A DNA stretch of 26,366 nucleotides from GWA1-54-12 sp964489845 (GTDB lineage Bacteria; Patescibacteriota; Minisyncoccia; UBA6257; GWB1-50-10), in NCBI GenBank assembly GCA_964489845.1, contig CAZAZV010000010.1, forward strand, positions 1 through 26,366. The letters are read 5' to 3'. Position numbers and translations under genes: made by a program. Shown one piece after another: positions 13,144-19,975 of this stretch; the stretch's first letter is position 1; each line of letters opens with the position of its first letter. The notes beneath the pieces are model-generated. The model saw nothing but the letters and a program-made list of their open reading frames with translations. It did not search any database and had not been told where the DNA came from.

Positions 13144-15618
13144 ATGTCGCGTGAAGCGAAGAAGTTTCTCATAGCGCTCATCGCGTTCGTGGCGCTCCTC
13201 GGCGTCGGCGGAGCGGCGCTCTACACCATCATTCTCGTCAATCAACTGCCACCGCTCGACCAATTTGCCGCGCGCGAGGTGAGCCAGTCGACGAAAATAT
13301 ACGATCGTACCGGGAAGGTCTTGTTGTACGAACTGTACGGCGACGAGAAACGGACCGTGGTGCCGTTTGACGAAATTCCCACGAGTGTCAAAGATGCGAC
13401 ACTTGCCGCCGAAGACGCCGAGTTCTACAGCCAACCGGCATTCGACTGGAAGGGAATCGTCCGCGCCGTCATATCGGACCTGAAGAGCGGCGGAGCCGTA
13501 GAAGGGGGGTCGACGATTACGCAACAGTTGGTGAAGAACGTGTTCCTCACGCCCCAAAAAACGATTGCCCGCAAAATTCAGGAGTTGGTACTTGCGATTA
13601 AGCTGGAGAAACAGTACAGCAAGGACGAAATCCTCGGCGCTTATCTGAATCAAATCCCGTACGGCTCGAACGTGTACGGCGTGGAAGAGGCAAGCCAGTT
13701 GTATTTCGGGAAGTCGGTGCAAGACGATACGCTCGCGGAAGCCGCCACACTCGCGGCGTTACCGAAAGCGCCGACCTATTATTCCCCGTGGGGAGACCAT
13801 AAAGACGAACTTTTGCAGCGAGCGGACTATATTCTCGGACGAATGGCAGACCTCGGGTTCATTACGCGGGCAGAGGAGCAGGCGGCGCTCGCGGAAAAGG
13901 TGGCGTTTCAGCCCGAGCCGTCGCTTGGAGACATCAGAGCGCCCCACTTCTCACTCCTCGTGAAGCAACTGCTCATCGACCGCTTTGGGGAAGACGTGGC
14001 GCTCCGCGGCGGTCTCAAGGTCATCACCACGCTCAATTGGAATTTGCAACAGGCGGCCGAACAGGCCGTCGCAGCGGGAGCCGCGAGGAACGAAGAGCTC
14101 TACGGCGGGAACGACGCGGCACTCGTGGCGCAGGACCCTCAGAACGGCCAAATCCTGGCGCTCGTCGGCTCGCGCGACTATTTCGACCCCGGGATCGACG
14201 GCAAGTTTGATATGCCCATCCAGGGACTGCGCCAGCCGGGTTCCGCGCTTAAGCCGTTCGTGTATCTCACCGCTTTCGAGAAGGGATACAACCCCAAGAG
14301 CCTGGTCTTCGATACCCAGACCGAGTTTACCGCCGGCGATGAGCAGTGCCCCGCGATTCCAACACCCACCTCCGACGCCAACAAGGACTGCTTCCACCCC
14401 GTCGATTTCGAGGGCACATTTGCGGGTCCCGTGACATTTGAAACGGCTCTGGCACAGTCAATCAACGTGCCCGCGGTGAGGGTGCTGTATCTCGTCGGAC
14501 TCGACGATGCGTTCAAGACGTTCCAGAACTTCGGCATTACGACGCTGAAATCGGAAGATGAGTGGCACTACGGTCTTTCCGTCGTGTTGGGCGGCGGCGA
14601 GGTTCACATGATAGACCTCATGAACGCGTATGCGACGCTCGCCGATGATGGAACGCGCCACACGCAGTCATACATTTTGCGCGTGGAAGACAGCCAAGGG
14701 AACGTCTTGTACACACCCACCGACGCGCCACAGCAGGTGGCTCCCGTGAATATGGTCCGTACCGTGAACCAGATACTTTCCGACGTGGCACTCCGCTCCG
14801 GATTGTTCCAGGCAAGTTTGGGCGAAACCGTATTCCCCGGCCACGAGGTCGCACTTAAGACGGGGACATCGAACGATTATCGCGACGCCTGGACGTTCGG
14901 GTACACGCCAGACCTCGTCGTCGGCGTTTGGGCGGGGAACAGCGACAATACGCCGATGCACCGGCAGGGCTCGAGTATTCTCGCGGCGGTTCCGATATGG
15001 AGCAATTTCATGGGCCAGGCGCTTACCATGGTGAGTTCATCCGACCCATTCCCCCGGCCCGACCCGCTCCCCCTGCCGAGCAAGCCGCTCTTGAACGGCG
15101 AGCTAGTGAACGTGGAAACGGTGGGGACCCAGACCTACCCCGAGCTGCACTCGGAGTTGTACTGGATCGACAAGAGCAATCCGCTCGGTCCGGCTCCCGA
15201 GAATCCGTACGCTGACCCGCAATTTTACAACTGGGAGCAATCGGTGAAGGCCTGGGCGGAAAAGAATATTCCGAACTTCGACACCACGTACAACAAGAAT
15301 CCCGAGAGCAGCAGTTTCATCAATGCCGACGTCGGCTCGCAGAATATTTCCGTGAATGTCACGAGTCCCCTGAATGGCTCGTTTGTATCGCCGCCGCTCG
15401 TCATTGCCGCGAACATCCAGGCGATGTACGGCATCAAGAGCGTATCGCTTTCTTTCAACGGCACAACAGTTGACACCAAGAGCGCGCCGGGGAACACGTA
15501 CCAATACGCGTACCTGCTGAGTCAGCCACTCCTGCCCCAAAACATCCTGGAACTTACCGTAACCGACGGGCAGGGCGGGGTGAGGAAGAAGACGCTTATC
15601 GTCTTCAAACAACGATGA
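13144..15618 (+). CDS. Class A penicillin-binding protein (bifunctional transglycosylase/transpeptidase)
   Basis: 824 residues. The start at 13144 is chosen because upstream codons fall in the terminator. One N-terminal membrane helix lies at about 9-32. The GT51 glycosyltransferase domain has the catalytic Glu in EDAEF (E90), GGSTITQQLVKN, and RKIQELVLAIKLE with the downstream LNQIPYG segment. The transpeptidase domain has SALK (S367, K370), SIN (439-441) and KTGTS (K572). The C-terminus holds an Ig-like beta domain (about 730-824). The enzyme polymerises and cross-links peptidoglycan outside the membrane. In glycosyltransferase motif 1 the usual His after EDxxFxx is Gln (Q97). It is the first gene of an operon; its stop overlaps the exonuclease start by ATGA. 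Confidence 0.95.
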   Translation: MSREAKKFLIALIAFVALLGVGGAALYTIILVNQLPPLDQFAAREVSQSTKIYDRTGKVLLYELYGDEKRTVVPFDEIPTSVKDATLAAEDAEFYSQPAFDWKGIVRAVISDLKSGGAVEGGSTITQQLVKNVFLTPQKTIARKIQELVLAIKLEKQYSKDEILGAYLNQIPYGSNVYGVEEASQLYFGKSVQDDTLAEAATLAALPKAPTYYSPWGDHKDELLQRADYILGRMADLGFITRAEEQAALAEKVAFQPEPSLGDIRAPHFSLLVKQLLIDRFGEDVALRGGLKVITTLNWNLQQAAEQAVAAGAARNEELYGGNDAALVAQDPQNGQILALVGSRDYFDPGIDGKFDMPIQGLRQPGSALKPFVYLTAFEKGYNPKSLVFDTQTEFTAGDEQCPAIPTPTSDANKDCFHPVDFEGTFAGPVTFETALAQSINVPAVRVLYLVGLDDAFKTFQNFGITTLKSEDEWHYGLSVVLGGGEVHMIDLMNAYATLADDGTRHTQSYILRVEDSQGNVLYTPTDAPQQVAPVNMVRTVNQILSDVALRSGLFQASLGETVFPGHEVALKTGTSNDYRDAWTFGYTPDLVVGVWAGNSDNTPMHRQGSSILAAVPIWSNFMGQALTMVSSSDPFPRPDPLPLPSKPLLNGELVNVETVGTQTYPELHSELYWIDKSNPLGPAPENPYADPQFYNWEQSVKAWAEKNIPNFDTTYNKNPESSSFINADVGSQNISVNVTSPLNGSFVSPPLVIAANIQAMYGIKSVSLSFNGTTVDTKSAPGNTYQYAYLLSQPLLPQNILELTVTDGQGGVRKKTLIVFKQR

Positions 15619-16499
15619 AGAAGCTTCTCCTCATTGACGCGCACGCCCTCATCCACCGCGCGTACCATGCATTGCCGCCGCTCACCGCTCCCGACGGGAG
15701 TCCGGTCGGCGCACTCTACGGGGTTATGAGCATGCTCCTGAAAATTTTTCAGGATGTGCGCCCCGATTTCGTCGCCGCGGCGTTCGACCGACCCGAGAAA
15801 ACGTTTCGCGAAGAACTATTCACGGAGTACAAGGCGACGCGACCCGAGGCGGATGATGCGCTCATTGCACAGCTGAAGGAAGCACGATTTTTGTTTCGCA
15901 CCTTCGGCGTACCGGTCGTGGAACGCCCCGGCGTCGAAGCGGACGACCTGCTCGGTACGCTCGCCGCGCGTTTCGGAAAAGGGCTTGAGGTCATCATTTT
16001 GACAGGGGACATGGACGCGCTGCAGCTCGTTGATGACGAACGCGACGTGAAGGTGCTCGGTCTCAAGCGCGGCGTTTCCGATATGCAGATGTACACCGAG
16101 GCGGAAGCGCGGGGGAAATTCGGTGTGCAACCTTCGCAGATACCTGACTACAAGGGGCTTGCGGGGGACTCGTCTGACAATATTCCCGGCGTGCGGGGAA
16201 TCGGACCGAGGGGAGCGGCCGCGCTCCTTTCGAAGTACGGTACGCTCGAGGGCGTCTATCAGCACCTGTACGAACTGTCGGAGGCGGAGCACCGGAAACT
16301 GGAAGCGGGGCGCGAAGATGCGCGCCTCTCCCGGCAGCTTGCCCTCATACGACGGGATATCCCCCTCGACCTCTCGCTCTCCGAGATGGCGTTTGCGCCG
16401 AAGTGGGACGCGGTGCGCCGATACCTCGAGGCGCGGGGGTTCACTAGTTTGGTGAAGCGGCTCTACCCCAAGGAAGGAATCAGTGGTAGGTTACTATAA
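15615..16499 (+). CDS. Stand-alone 5'-3' exonuclease (PolA N-terminal/FEN-like)
   Basis: 294 residues, matching the N-terminal domain of DNA polymerase I and ending where the 3'-5' exonuclease and polymerase domains would begin. The acidic metal-binding motifs are present: LLIDAHALIHRAYHA at the N-terminus, AAAFDRPEKTFR, GVEADDLLGTLA, ILTGDMDALQLV, and GDSSDNIPGVRGIG with the helix-hairpin-helix. The family removes RNA primers and flaps during lagging-strand maturation and repair. No polymerase gene follows; the next gene is a kinase. Many reduced genomes and Firmicutes have such free-standing forms. It is co-translated with the PBP gene, which says little about function. Confidence 0.9.
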   Translation: MKKLLLIDAHALIHRAYHALPPLTAPDGSPVGALYGVMSMLLKIFQDVRPDFVAAAFDRPEKTFREELFTEYKATRPEADDALIAQLKEARFLFRTFGVPVVERPGVEADDLLGTLAARFGKGLEVIILTGDMDALQLVDDERDVKVLGLKRGVSDMQMYTEAEARGKFGVQPSQIPDYKGLAGDSSDNIPGVRGIGPRGAAALLSKYGTLEGVYQHLYELSEAEHRKLEAGREDARLSRQLALIRRDIPLDLSLSEMAFAPKWDAVRRYLEARGFTSLVKRLYPKEGISGRLL

Positions 16500-16511
16500 G
16501 GGAGAACGGCA

Positions 16512-17828
16512 ATGGAACGGCGTGATTTTCTTTCCGACATCAAGAAATTTTGGGACACCCGAGAGGTGCTTCCCGCCCTCGGCGTCGCCTGTGCATGGTT
16601 TGCGGTGCTCGCGCTCGCGTTTTCGACGCTCCCGCTCTGGCTTACCACCCTCGCTTTCCTGGTGGTCGGACTGGGTACGTTCATCGGGTTGCGGAACGCA
16701 GTGCGTCTCGTGTATCTCGAGCGGGAAAACACGTTTCACACCTCCCGCCTGAAACGGGTTATCGAGAACATGCACGAGGGGGTTATCGTGTATTCCCCGC
16801 AATTCAAGATTTTGGACATGAACCACGCGGCGATGGAGATGTTCCGCGTGCCTGCCCAGACCGTCGGTATGACCGTCACGCCGCAGTACGTCGGAGACAA
16901 AACGTTCGGCTTGCTCACGAAAATCATATACCCCTCGCTTGCGGTGCACGCGCGGCAGCTTTCCCTTGAGGGGTGGCCGCAGATCGTGCAGATTGAGCTC
17001 CAGGACCCCGTCCGTGAATTTGTGACGGTGACGGACCGCGTTACGGACCAGGGGGGCAGCCCCGTCGGATTCATAAAAATCGTTCAGGACAAGACGAAGG
17101 AGCGCGAAACGTCCGCTTCCAAAACCGAGTTCGTGTCGACGACGGCACATGAACTCCGGACGCCCCTCACCGGTATCAAATGGGTGTTCGAGAGTTTGGT
17201 GAATACCACCACGGACGCAGATGCGGTGCGTCTCGTCACCCAGGGCCTCGAGCTTGCCGAGCGGGGCTTGAAACTGGTGAACAGCATGCTCGAGGTCGCC
17301 CAAATCGAAGAAGGAGAAGTTTCCTATCGCCGAGAGCCGTTCGATATCACCCTCACGGTTCAGAGCATTGTGAACGAAGCCCAGCCGATAGCCGACAAGT
17401 ACGGCATTCCCATAAGTTTTTCCAAGCCCAATCCGCTCACCGTGGTGGGCGACGAGGAACGGATTCGTTCCGCCCTCGAAGCGGTCGTTGAAAACGCCAT
17501 CAAGTACAATGTGAAAGACGGTTCGGTGACCGTGGAGCTCGCGGCGGGGGCGGGGGGCGTGGACGTCATCGTGCGAGACACCGGCATCGGCATTTCCGAA
17601 GACGAACTCCGGAATCTTTTCAGCAAATTCGCGCGCGGAGAAAAAGCGAAGCAGATTGACCCGAACGGCAATGGACTCGGGCTTTATTTCGCGCGGAGCG
17701 TCATCCAAGCGCACGGCGGGGACATCGCGGTTGATTCCATCGTCGGGCGCGGCAGCGCGTTCCGCATTTCCCTCCCGTTGCAAACCAGTGGCGGAAGCCC
17801 TACGATAACCGAAACTCGAAATTCATGA
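16512..17828 (+). CDS. Membrane PAS-domain sensor histidine kinase
   Basis: 438 residues. Two hydrophobic helices at about 17-35 and 38-58 with almost no loop outside, so there is no extracellular sensor domain. A PAS domain follows (about 76-190, with NMHEGVIVYSP and ILDMNHAAMEMF). The HisKA region has the H-box HELRTP (213-218, phospho-accepting H213). The HATPase domain has the N-box VVENAIKYN, the G1 box VRDTGIGIS, an FSKFARG F-box and the G2 box GNGLGLYFA. It should autophosphorylate and pass phosphate to a response regulator, but none is encoded in this window. AAGGGAG before the ATG is a usable Shine-Dalgarno. It lies 12 bases after the exonuclease gene, and its stop overlaps yebC by ATGA. 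Confidence 0.93.
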   Translation: MERRDFLSDIKKFWDTREVLPALGVACAWFAVLALAFSTLPLWLTTLAFLVVGLGTFIGLRNAVRLVYLERENTFHTSRLKRVIENMHEGVIVYSPQFKILDMNHAAMEMFRVPAQTVGMTVTPQYVGDKTFGLLTKIIYPSLAVHARQLSLEGWPQIVQIELQDPVREFVTVTDRVTDQGGSPVGFIKIVQDKTKERETSASKTEFVSTTAHELRTPLTGIKWVFESLVNTTTDADAVRLVTQGLELAERGLKLVNSMLEVAQIEEGEVSYRREPFDITLTVQSIVNEAQPIADKYGIPISFSKPNPLTVVGDEERIRSALEAVVENAIKYNVKDGSVTVELAAGAGGVDVIVRDTGIGISEDELRNLFSKFARGEKAKQIDPNGNGLGLYFARSVIQAHGGDIAVDSIVGRGSAFRISLPLQTSGGSPTITETRNS

Positions 17829-18358
17829 GCGGTCATTCGAAGTGGGCTCAAATTAAGCGCAAGAAGGAGGCGACTGACGAGAAGCGCGGGAAAATTTTTT
17901 CCAAGCTTCTCCGCACGATTTCGCTTGCCGCGAAGAGCAACCCGAATCCGGAAGGAAACGCGGAACTCCGGCGGGCGATCGACGAGGCGCGCAGAGCAAA
18001 TGTTCCGAAAGAAAACATCGAACGAGCGCTCCAGCGCGCAGGAGAAGCGAAGGCGCTTGAAGAGGTGGTGATTGAAGCGTACGGACCGGAGGGAACCGCG
18101 CTCGCTATCCGCTGCGAAACGGACAATAAAAACCGTACCATCCAGGAGGTGAAGGTGATTTTACGCGACCACAACGGGAAGTGGGCGGACCCCGGGAGCG
18201 TTACGTGGGCATTCGACCCGAGCAACTGGAGCGCCAAGTTCCCGGTGACCGTTTCGGAGCACGCCGCGGAGCAGCTGCAGGAGCTTTCGGATGCGCTTCT
18301 CGAACACGAAGACGTGGTGGAGGTGCATACGAACGTTTCAGGGGACGATACCGAATAG
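17825..18358 (+). CDS. yebC: YebC/TACO1-like protein, shortened (one domain missing)
   Basis: 177 residues against about 240-250 in the family. The N-terminus MSGHSKWAQIKRKKEATDEK and the helical domain with NPEGNAELRRAIDEARRANVP and RALQRA are typical. The next domain is present up to GSVTWAFD (about residue 130), and the family's last segment is recognisable as LSDALLEHEDVVEVHTN. Between these, where about 70 residues of the third domain are normally inserted, there are only some 20 residues. YebC proteins act in translation or as transcription regulators depending on type. The frame is uninterrupted and the ends fit, so this looks like a natural compact form. It is the last gene of the operon and abuts the convergent tsaE stop. 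Confidence 0.9.
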   Translation: MSGHSKWAQIKRKKEATDEKRGKIFSKLLRTISLAAKSNPNPEGNAELRRAIDEARRANVPKENIERALQRAGEAKALEEVVIEAYGPEGTALAIRCETDNKNRTIQEVKVILRDHNGKWADPGSVTWAFDPSNWSAKFPVTVSEHAAEQLQELSDALLEHEDVVEVHTNVSGDDTE

Positions 18359-18787
18359 CTACGCCTCTATATCTCTCTCGTTTTCCTTTTCGCCGTGCTT
18401 GAAGTGAAACCACTTCGTATCCTGTGGCAGGATATCGGCGACGTTGTCCGCCCATTCCACGACGACGATGTTGCGCGGATCTTTTAACACGTTCTCGAAG
18501 CCGAGGTCCAGCAATTCTTTCGACGAGGCGAGGCGATAGGCATCGATGTGTATCAGCGTTCTCTCGGAAGGAAGTTCGTATTTCCTCATGATGAGGAACG
18601 AGGGGCTGGGGACGAGTCGCCCCATGCCGAGCGCTTGCGCGAACGATTGCGTGAAAGTCGTTTTACCCGTCCCCAAATCGCCGACGAGTGCATAGACGAG
18701 CGCACCGTGCGGGTGCGGGGTCTCAAGCGCTTCGTGCGCGATTGCTTTCGCGAAGCGCGCTGTCGATTCCACGTTCTCGCTTCGCAT
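18359..18787 (-). CDS. tsaE: tRNA t6A biosynthesis ATPase TsaE
   Basis: 142 residues, the usual size. Walker A GDLGTGKTTF starts at residue 36, followed by a helix with FAQALGM and the VPSPSFLIMRKYE segment (family: SPTFTL). HIDAYRL (Walker B region) and the VVVEWADN segment (family: IEWxE) complete the signature. TsaE works with TsaB and TsaD to make N6-threonylcarbamoyladenosine on ANN-decoding tRNAs. Its ATG overlaps the ruvB stop as TAATG, so the two are co-translated. Its stop touches that of yebC on the opposite strand, leaving no room for a separate terminator. Confidence 0.95.
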   Translation of the reverse strand: MRSENVESTARFAKAIAHEALETPHPHGALVYALVGDLGTGKTTFTQSFAQALGMGRLVPSPSFLIMRKYELPSERTLIHIDAYRLASSKELLDLGFENVLKDPRNIVVVEWADNVADILPQDTKWFHFKHGEKENERDIEA

Positions 18788-19761
18788 TATGAGATGAGTT
18801 GTGATGGTGTTTTGTACTTGAGGTGTTCGTATGCGGTGCGCGTCGCTCGTCTGCCGCTCGGCGTGCGTTCCAAGAGCCCGATAAGAAGCAGAAACGGCTC
18901 GTACACCTCCTCGATGGTTCCAGCATCTTCGTTCACGGCTGCCGCGAGCGATTTCACGCCGACGGGGCCGCCGCGGAACCGCTCGATAATGGTGCGGAGC
19001 AGGTGCCGGTCGGCTTCTTCCAGGCCGAGGTTGTCGACTTCCATGAGCTGCAGCGTCGCGGAGACAACCGCTTTATCGATGGATTTCAGGCCGTGCACTT
19101 CCGTCCAATCCCGGCAACGCCGGAGGAGGCGGTTTGCGACACGAGGAGTGAAGCGCGACGCTTCGGCGAGTTTTTCCACCGCATCTTCCGTCACCTCAAC
19201 GTGGAGCAGTCGTCCCGAACGATGAATGATTGATTTCATATCCTCCAGGGAGTAGTAGTTGAGGTGCAGCATGGCGCCGAACCGGGAACGGAGCGGTGTG
19301 GAGAGCATATTCGCGCGCGTCGTCGCGCCGATGAATGTGAAAGGCGGGAGATCTATGGTGAGCGTCCGTGCCGCGGGCCCCTTGCCGACGACGAGATTCA
19401 ATTTCCTGCTCTCGAGTGCGGGGTAGAGCACTTCCTCGATCTGCTTCGGGAGACGGTGTATCTCGTCTATGAAGAGGATGTCGTACGGTTCGAGGTTGGT
19501 GAGAATCGCGGCGGCATCGCCGGTTTTTTCGAGCGCCGGACCCGTTGTCGTCTTGAGTGCGGCGCCCATCTCATGCGCCACGATGTGGGCGAGCGTCGTC
19601 TTCCCCAGTCCTGCCTGCCCGTAGAAAAGAAGATGGTCGCAGGGCTCCTTGCGGCCTTTTGCCGCGTCAATCATAAGACGGAGCTGTGTTTTTACCCGCT
19701 CCTGTCCGATGTAGTCGTCCCACTCTTTGGGCCGCAAACGCAGTTCTACGACGTCGTCCAT
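18787..19761 (-). CDS. ruvB: Holliday junction branch migration ATPase RuvB
   Basis: 324 residues, close to the family norm. The N-terminal LRPKEWDDYIGQ leads into the AAA+ domain: Walker A GQAGLGKT at 48-55, Walker B ILFIDEIHRL, and sensor 1 with GATTRANMLSTPLRSRFG, which contains the arginine-finger segment. The C-terminal winged helix has RGGPVGVKSLAAAVNED, TIEEVYEPFLL and GRRATRTAYEHL, all diagnostic. RuvB drives branch migration with RuvA and works with RuvC, whose gene is at 12375-12860. The promoter is probably in the AT-rich TATATACAAT region just upstream (19776-19785), overlapping the opposite-facing ncRNA promoter. Confidence 0.97.
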   Translation of the reverse strand: MDDVVELRLRPKEWDDYIGQERVKTQLRLMIDAAKGRKEPCDHLLFYGQAGLGKTTLAHIVAHEMGAALKTTTGPALEKTGDAAAILTNLEPYDILFIDEIHRLPKQIEEVLYPALESRKLNLVVGKGPAARTLTIDLPPFTFIGATTRANMLSTPLRSRFGAMLHLNYYSLEDMKSIIHRSGRLLHVEVTEDAVEKLAEASRFTPRVANRLLRRCRDWTEVHGLKSIDKAVVSATLQLMEVDNLGLEEADRHLLRTIIERFRGGPVGVKSLAAAVNEDAGTIEEVYEPFLLLIGLLERTPSGRRATRTAYEHLKYKTPSQLIS

Positions 19762-19765
19762 ACTA

Positions 19766-19794
19766 TTGACAAGTTATTGTATATATGCTATAGT
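19766..19794 (+). promoter_or_regulatory. Strong promoter for the structured RNA
   Basis: Perfect -35 TTGACA (19766-19771), a 17-base spacer and TATAGT (19789-19794), preceded by TGC as an extended -10. Initiation is predicted at about 19801. This is the best promoter in the window, and no plus-strand protein gene follows it, as expected for a highly expressed RNA. Confidence 0.85.
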
Positions 19795-19800
19795 CCTCTT

Positions 19801-19975
19801 GTTCCAATACGGAACGGTCCTCGCTTTGGGCCTGTGGGTAAATGGGAGCTGTTCTTAGCTTCGGTTCGTCTGGTTTCGACTGGATGATGCCTCGGAACAC
19901 TCTCTACCCCACTTCACCGTGGGTTCGGCTTCCCAAGCATTTACCCACAGGTCCAAGGCGGGGATTTTTCTTTTT
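19801..19975 (+). ncRNA. Structured non-coding RNA of about 175 nt, 6S-like in shape but not identified
   Basis: Downstream of the strong promoter lies a sequence that folds into one long rod. A 26-bp closing helix pairs 19819-19844 with 19938-19963 (CCTGTGGGTAAATG / CATTTACCCACAGG plus CCTCGCTTTGG / CCAAGGCGGGG, with one G-U joining them). It ends in ATTTTTCTTTTT, so the 3' end is a terminator. A 5' hairpin GTTCC/GGAAC (19801-19814) precedes it. Inside is an open region with a 3'-side hairpin CCCAC/GTGGG (19908-19922) and an apical stem capped by TTCG (19870-19885). Closing stem, central bubble with a 3' hairpin and apical stem is the general plan of 6S RNA, which binds RNA polymerase, but I see no decisive sequence signature. 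No sizeable plus-strand protein frame accounts for it. Confidence 0.65.
19938..19975 (+). terminator. Intrinsic terminator of the structured RNA
   Basis: The 3' arm of the long helix, ending AAGGCGGGG, is followed by ATTTTTCTTTTT (19964-19975). The T-tract is on the plus strand and reaches the last bases of the convergent pilB gene. Confidence 0.75.

Noticed and set aside
16494..17783. Long open frame on the minus strand opposite the histidine kinase
   Set aside because: The plus-strand kinase has all H, N and G boxes; the antisense product is a low-complexity artefact of codon usage.
19801..19975. tmRNA, SRP RNA or RNase P RNA
   Set aside because: A GGTTTCGACTGG string recalls the tmRNA 5' end, but there is no tag-peptide frame, no tRNA-like 3' end with CCA, and the size is too small. 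The SRP GGAAG/AGCA motif and RNase P conserved blocks are absent on both strands.
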